DNA from: Candidatus Gerdarchaeota archaeon
GTDB lineage: Archaea; Asgardarchaeota; Heimdallarchaeia; JABLTI01
Reading direction: 5' to 3'
Length of the DNA stretch: 8,593 bases
NCBI GenBank assembly: GCA_016839405.1
Contig: JAEOUJ010000318.1
Coordinates: 1-8,593, forward strand
Made by a program: the position numbers and the translations under genes. This document shows, in pieces, positions 5,827 to 8,593 of this stretch. Position 1 is the stretch's first letter. Every line of letters starts with the position of its first letter. The notes beneath the pieces are model-generated. The model was not told the DNA's origin. It did no database searches and saw only the letters and a list, made by a program, of their open reading frames with translations.

Positions 5827-7389
5827 ATGAGCGAATCAAATGATGAAGAAGCATCTATTGTAAAATTTCCTGGTATAGCTAGTATTTCACTTTCAATTAC
5901 TCCTTTGGCTAAAACTACTGATGTTAATATGATAGAAGCTATTGTTCGAGTTTATGATGAAAATGATGAGCAAATAATGCAACAAAAAGCTCGTTCTCTT
6001 TTTACTATAGCTAAAAATCTTAAGTTATTCATACAAAATAGAACAAATTTGCCTATTAATGATAGAAGAATGGCTGTTTGGTTCGCTGATTATCTAAGTA
6101 AAATAGACATTAAAATTGATGAGGAATCTGCCTATCAATTAATTAAGAAAGCTTCACAAGCATTAGAGAGAGTTTCTCGAGTTACTATTGAACATATTGA
6201 ATCTTCAGATTTAGTTTCTATTGAAACAGATGTTTTAGCTAATCTCGTAACTTTGAAAACTGATCGCTTATTATCAGAAGATGAATTAAATGAATTACTT
6301 GAAAAACATCAATCACCAGTATTAAACAAAGTTACCCGTACAATTAGATACAAGAATAGTGGTGGTATAGAACACAAGGATAAAATAAACCTAGAGATTC
6401 AACCAAGTGAAGAACCATTTAACCATAATTTAGTTGCATCATTCAAGAATGATTCTCCATCTAATTTAACAAATATTATTATTTCAGATATTATTCCTTA
6501 TTGTTACAAGATTATTGATGTAAAGTGTAAAGAGGGAGGTAAATATAAGAAAGAATTAGTTGAAGATGGTTTAAAACTTGAATGGAATGTTAAAGAAGTA
6601 CCTTCTGGTGGTGAAATCAAAGTATTTTATGATTTTGAGATGAGGATACCTAGAACAATTATGATAAGAAAAGGAGAGGAAATTAGAATTGTTAATGATT
6701 ACAATTCTTTACAAAGAGATGAAGATGAAGCAGGAATAATTCATACTTTTATAATTTCAGAGGTCATTAATCTTCTCCCTGTTACATTAGATGAAATGAT
6801 TATTAGAGATTTAATTCCTATGGAGATGGCTGTTAATACTAAATCAATTACAGAAGAAATGGAAATAATTGATTTTGGCCAAAAGTATGGTTTTAATATT
6901 CAACAAATTCTAACAAATGTTGAAACCGGAACAAAATTTCTCCATCAATATGATATAGTGAAAACACCTTTGATTTGGAAAATAGATGTTTCTCTACCAT
7001 TAGAAGATGATCAAGTAGAAGGCATTAAAGTTACTAAAATAATTGAAACCATTCCAAACCAAGAAGCATATATATGTACAATAATTGCCTCAACTCCAAA
7101 ACCATGTTCCATTATTAATGACATTGAATCAGGTCTTAATGCCATTGAATTTTTACCTTCCAATAAAACACCGGAAAATACTAAATCAATGCGATGGGAA
7201 ACAAGTGATAATTTAGCAGTCTCAATGATTCTAAAAGGCAAATTAACTAGGCAACCAAATCCAATAAAAATAATTGTTGATGGTACAGAGCATATAACTC
7301 AAGTAAGTGAGATTGGTCACATTAGGAAAAGTCAATTAATAGCTTTACCATTCAATCATGTAGCATTATATCGGAAATCAATGAGATAA
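5827..7389 (+). CDS. Unrecognised soluble protein with tandem DUF11-like beta-sandwich repeats
   Basis: I do not recognise this 520-residue protein. It has no signal peptide, membrane segment or lipobox, so it should be cytoplasmic. The first 165 residues are an acidic N-terminus, a short beta stretch and a mainly helical domain. From about 168 on it is beta-rich and appears to contain three related units. Unit 1 has NLTNIIISDIIP (213-224) then LEWNVKEVPSGGEIKV (251-266), the pattern of DUF11 domains (ltNvtvtDtlP...Ltwtl..lpaGgs.t). Unit 2 repeats IIRDLIP (325-331) and LIWKIDVSLP (382-391). Unit 3 is more diverged, with IINDIES (429-435) and MRWETSDN (455-462). DUF11 repeats are normally found in exported surface proteins, so the absence of an export signal is odd. 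The start at 5827 is preferred over 5815 because GGTG sits six bases before it. The gene diverges from the permease and converges with pyrF. Confidence 0.85.
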   Translation: MSESNDEEASIVKFPGIASISLSITPLAKTTDVNMIEAIVRVYDENDEQIMQQKARSLFTIAKNLKLFIQNRTNLPINDRRMAVWFADYLSKIDIKIDEESAYQLIKKASQALERVSRVTIEHIESSDLVSIETDVLANLVTLKTDRLLSEDELNELLEKHQSPVLNKVTRTIRYKNSGGIEHKDKINLEIQPSEEPFNHNLVASFKNDSPSNLTNIIISDIIPYCYKIIDVKCKEGGKYKKELVEDGLKLEWNVKEVPSGGEIKVFYDFEMRIPRTIMIRKGEEIRIVNDYNSLQRDEDEAGIIHTFIISEVINLLPVTLDEMIIRDLIPMEMAVNTKSITEEMEIIDFGQKYGFNIQQILTNVETGTKFLHQYDIVKTPLIWKIDVSLPLEDDQVEGIKVTKIIETIPNQEAYICTIIASTPKPCSIINDIESGLNAIEFLPSNKTPENTKSMRWETSDNLAVSMILKGKLTRQPNPIKIIVDGTEHITQVSEIGHIRKSQLIALPFNHVALYRKSMR

Positions 7390-7416
7390 TCTGTAAAAAT
7401 TAAAAAATTTTTCATT
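7390..7416. terminator. short bidirectional termination region between convergent genes
   Basis: Twenty-seven bases separate the two convergent stop codons. The segment contains AAAAAATTTTT, so each strand has oligo-T runs just after the gene that ends there, and more T-rich sequence follows on the plus strand. This fits oligo-T-dependent archaeal termination in both directions. Confidence 0.45.
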
Positions 7417-8238
7417 TTATTTCTCTTTTCTAACAGCATTAAACTGATCGTTATATTCTTTAGCAGTATCTTTCAAATTTTCTGAATATAAAATTGCTCT
7501 TGATACATTTAAGAGAACATTTTCACCACCATTTTCAATAACTTTCCGTAAATCCCCTTGTTGTTTGCCAATACCTGGGATTAACATAATACATTTATCA
7601 CCAGTTAGTTTTCTAATAGTTTGTATGTCATCAGATGTCACATGACCAGTAGCTCCAACAACAACGCCATCACCTTTAAGTTCACCGATTTTTTGAGCAA
7701 TAAATTGATAACCCTTTTGACCTTCTACAATTGAATTTTTCATGAAATAAATTGCATCAGGGTTTGACATAAGACACAAAGCAATTAAACCCATGCTAAA
7801 GTTATGAGCAAAATTTAAGCTTTCATCAATGTTTCCAGCAAAAGGTGAATAAGTTACAGCATCAAATCCCATTTCTTTCATCCAATAAAAACCAGATTCA
7901 TTAGTAGAACCAATATCTCCAATCTTTTGATCAAGAATAGAAACTAAACCCTGATCATGTATTTTTTTGTTAATTTTTTTATAAGCATCTAAACCAATAT
8001 GAAATATATATTGATTATTGGGTTTGATTGCACAACAATAATCTTGAACACTTTCAAGGAAATCATCAAAAAAAGCAAGTATACCTTCTACTATCGACCT
8101 TTCTTCAAAATAACTCTTTGCTATTACATTTTTCTCTCGCTGATTTGGTATTGCTGGATCAAATCCCGCACAAAGAATTGAATCTTTCTCATCTCTTGCT
8201 TTTTGGTATTTCTTTAAGAAATCATAATCATAATTCAT
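7417..8238 (-). CDS. pyrF: Orotidine-5'-phosphate decarboxylase, subfamily 2
   Basis: The enzyme decarboxylates orotidine 5'-phosphate to UMP, the last step of de novo pyrimidine synthesis, in the cytoplasm. The 273-residue TIM barrel shows CAGFDPA (23-29), AIKPN (70-74, with substrate-contact Lys72), the catalytic DxKxxD as LDQKIGDIGST (102-112: D103, K105, D108), SPFAGN (131-136), MSNPD (157-161), GVVVGATG (191-198), IPGIGKQQGD (220-229) and the phosphate-binding NVSRAI (244-249, Arg247). DIGST, SNPD and GVVVGAT together with the length are traits of the longer subfamily 2, best known from bacteria, rather than the roughly 210-residue enzyme of many archaea. The ATG at 8238 is the only possible start, as an in-frame TAA lies two codons upstream. 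An AGGAG is present but 15 bases away, longer than usual. Confidence 0.95.
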   Translation of the reverse strand: MNYDYDFLKKYQKARDEKDSILCAGFDPAIPNQREKNVIAKSYFEERSIVEGILAFFDDFLESVQDYCCAIKPNNQYIFHIGLDAYKKINKKIHDQGLVSILDQKIGDIGSTNESGFYWMKEMGFDAVTYSPFAGNIDESLNFAHNFSMGLIALCLMSNPDAIYFMKNSIVEGQKGYQFIAQKIGELKGDGVVVGATGHVTSDDIQTIRKLTGDKCIMLIPGIGKQQGDLRKVIENGGENVLLNVSRAILYSENLKDTAKEYNDQFNAVRKEK

Positions 8239-8253
8239 TGGTTATAACACTTA

Positions 8254-8258
8254 CTCCT
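8254..8258 (-). promoter_or_regulatory. distant AGGAG ribosome-binding site of pyrF
   Basis: AGGAG on the minus strand lies 15 bases before the only possible start codon of pyrF. The spacing exceeds the usual 5-10 bases. An out-of-frame GTG nearer the site would open only a two-codon frame (GTG TTA TAA). Confidence 0.35.
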
Positions 8259-8271
8259 ATCGAATCACATT

Positions 8272-8312
8272 GAGTAGGTTGTTAATATTCTTTTCGAGGA
8301 AATAACCTATTC
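8272..8312. repeat. 12-bp imperfect inverted repeat enclosing the pyrF TATA-like element
   Basis: GAGTAGGTTGTT (8272-8283) can pair with AATAACCTATTC (8301-8312) over 12 positions, two of them G-U. The loop is 17 bases. On the minus strand the left arm and the start of the loop overlap AATATTAA (8283-8290), the best TATA-like element for pyrF. The core TAACCTA recurs at 8400-8406. It could be an operator for pyrF or a hairpin in a plus-strand leader. Confidence 0.4.
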
Positions 8313-8413
8313 TAGTAATTCTGGATTGTGAAATCATTTCCTCTTAAATTAATTATAAATCATTATTGAGTAATGAATAATCCAAATTTTTCATTAAATT
8401 AACCTAATATACC

Positions 8414-8429
8414 TATCAAATCTTTGATA
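8414..8429. repeat. 16-bp near-perfect palindrome, candidate operator
   Basis: TATCAAATCTTTGATA has 7-bp perfect arms (TATCAAA / TTTGATA) around a 2-base centre. It lies about 40 bases upstream of the candidate TATA of the right-edge gene, where a homodimeric regulator could bind. Such a tight dyad suits a DNA operator better than an RNA hairpin. Chance is possible in AT-rich DNA. Confidence 0.35.
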
Positions 8430-8467
8430 TTTATTTACAGGAGGATAGAAATTTAAAAAAATAATTT

Positions 8468-8475
8468 TTTATATT
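8468..8475 (+). promoter_or_regulatory. candidate TATA box for the right-edge gene
   Basis: TTTATATT sits inside a longer AT tract and predicts a start near 8498 and a leader of about 39 bases. A later element near 8494-8502 is an alternative but would leave a leader of only about 13 bases. The surroundings are so AT-rich that the exact box is uncertain. Confidence 0.3.
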
Positions 8476-8525
8476 TTAATTCATAAAGAAGAACTTTTAA
8501 TTTGATGTTTAAGAAACAGATTATA

Positions 8526-8531
8526 GTGATC
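8526..8531 (+). promoter_or_regulatory. GTGATC ribosome-binding site of the right-edge gene
   Basis: GTGATC complements GAUCAC just upstream of the CCUCC in the archaeal 16S 3' end and lies five bases before the ATG at 8537. It supports this start even though the canonical GGAGG part is missing. Confidence 0.45.
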
Positions 8532-8536
8532 TTATA

Positions 8537-8593
8537 ATGAAAGTCAGAGTTATCGGTTTTGCACAAAAATTACTTGGTTTTAAGGAAAAAGAA
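8537..8593 (+). CDS. N-terminus of a probable MoaD/ThiS-family ubiquitin-fold protein (3' truncated)
   Basis: Nineteen codons are visible before the window ends: MKVRVIGFAQKLLGFKEKE. This matches the opening of MoaD/ThiS/SAMP proteins, which start with a strand MKVxVxxFA followed by a helix with (L)xxLxGxKE. These beta-grasp proteins end in Gly-Gly and serve as sulfur carriers for molybdopterin, thiamine or tRNA thiolation. In archaea they can also act as ubiquitin-like modifiers. The diagnostic C-terminal Gly-Gly lies outside the window, so the exact role cannot be set. The start is supported by a GTGATC ribosome-binding site five bases upstream. Confidence 0.5.
   Translation, partial: MKVRVIGFAQKLLGFKEKE

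Noticed and set aside
7999..8273. Plus-strand ORFs of 60 and 81 codons opposite the pyrF 5' half.
   Set aside because: They are antisense to a clearly conserved enzyme gene and resemble no protein family.
8439..8444. A perfect AGGAGG in the intergenic region before the right-edge gene.
   Set aside because: No ATG, GTG or TTG follows within about 15 bases and the next in-frame codons reach TAA almost at once, so it is an orphan match or part of another element.

Overview
The window is strongly A+T-rich and most likely archaeal. The clearest evidence is a tryptophanyl-tRNA synthetase of the archaeal/eukaryotic type. Supporting signs are TTTAWATA-like TATA boxes, no evident bacterial -35/-10 promoters, and ribosome-binding sites that match the archaeal 16S 3' end (GGAG, GGTG, GTGATC). 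Low GC together with a TrpRS that reads much like the human enzyme would fit an Asgard archaeon such as a Loki- or Heimdall-type lineage, but that placement is inference.

Layout: (1) positions 1-84 hold the acidic C-terminal tail of an unidentified plus-strand protein. (2) trpS (211-1353, +) follows an AT-rich promoter region. (3) A minus-strand block runs 5606 to 1355 and converges on trpS with one base between the stop codons. It encodes a 998-residue MacB/FtsX-type ABC permease, a 155-residue GGDEF-fold protein with a degenerate signature (GTEEC), and a PHP-family metal-dependent phosphoesterase. (4) A divergent promoter region of about 220 bp (5607-5826) also carries a possible 17-codon minus-strand ORF. 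(5) A plus-strand gene (5827-7389) encodes a 520-residue soluble protein I do not recognise, whose C-terminal two thirds look like tandem DUF11-like beta-sandwich repeats. (6) pyrF (8238-7417, -) encodes a subfamily-2 orotidine-5'-phosphate decarboxylase and converges on gene 5. (7) A 298-bp intergenic region holds two inverted repeats and candidate promoters. (8) At the right edge the first 19 codons of a probable MoaD/ThiS-type ubiquitin-fold protein begin.

TrpRS (translation) and PyrF (UMP synthesis) are housekeeping genes. The less ordinary material is the permease/GGDEF-like/PHP block and the DUF11-like protein that lacks any export signal. A nucleotidyl-cyclase-fold protein 31 bp upstream of a phosphoesterase could be a maker/breaker pair for a nucleotide signal, possibly tied to the membrane complex. 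That is a hypothesis from gene order, not something the sequence proves. No tRNA, rRNA, CRISPR array, insertion sequence or prophage element was seen.
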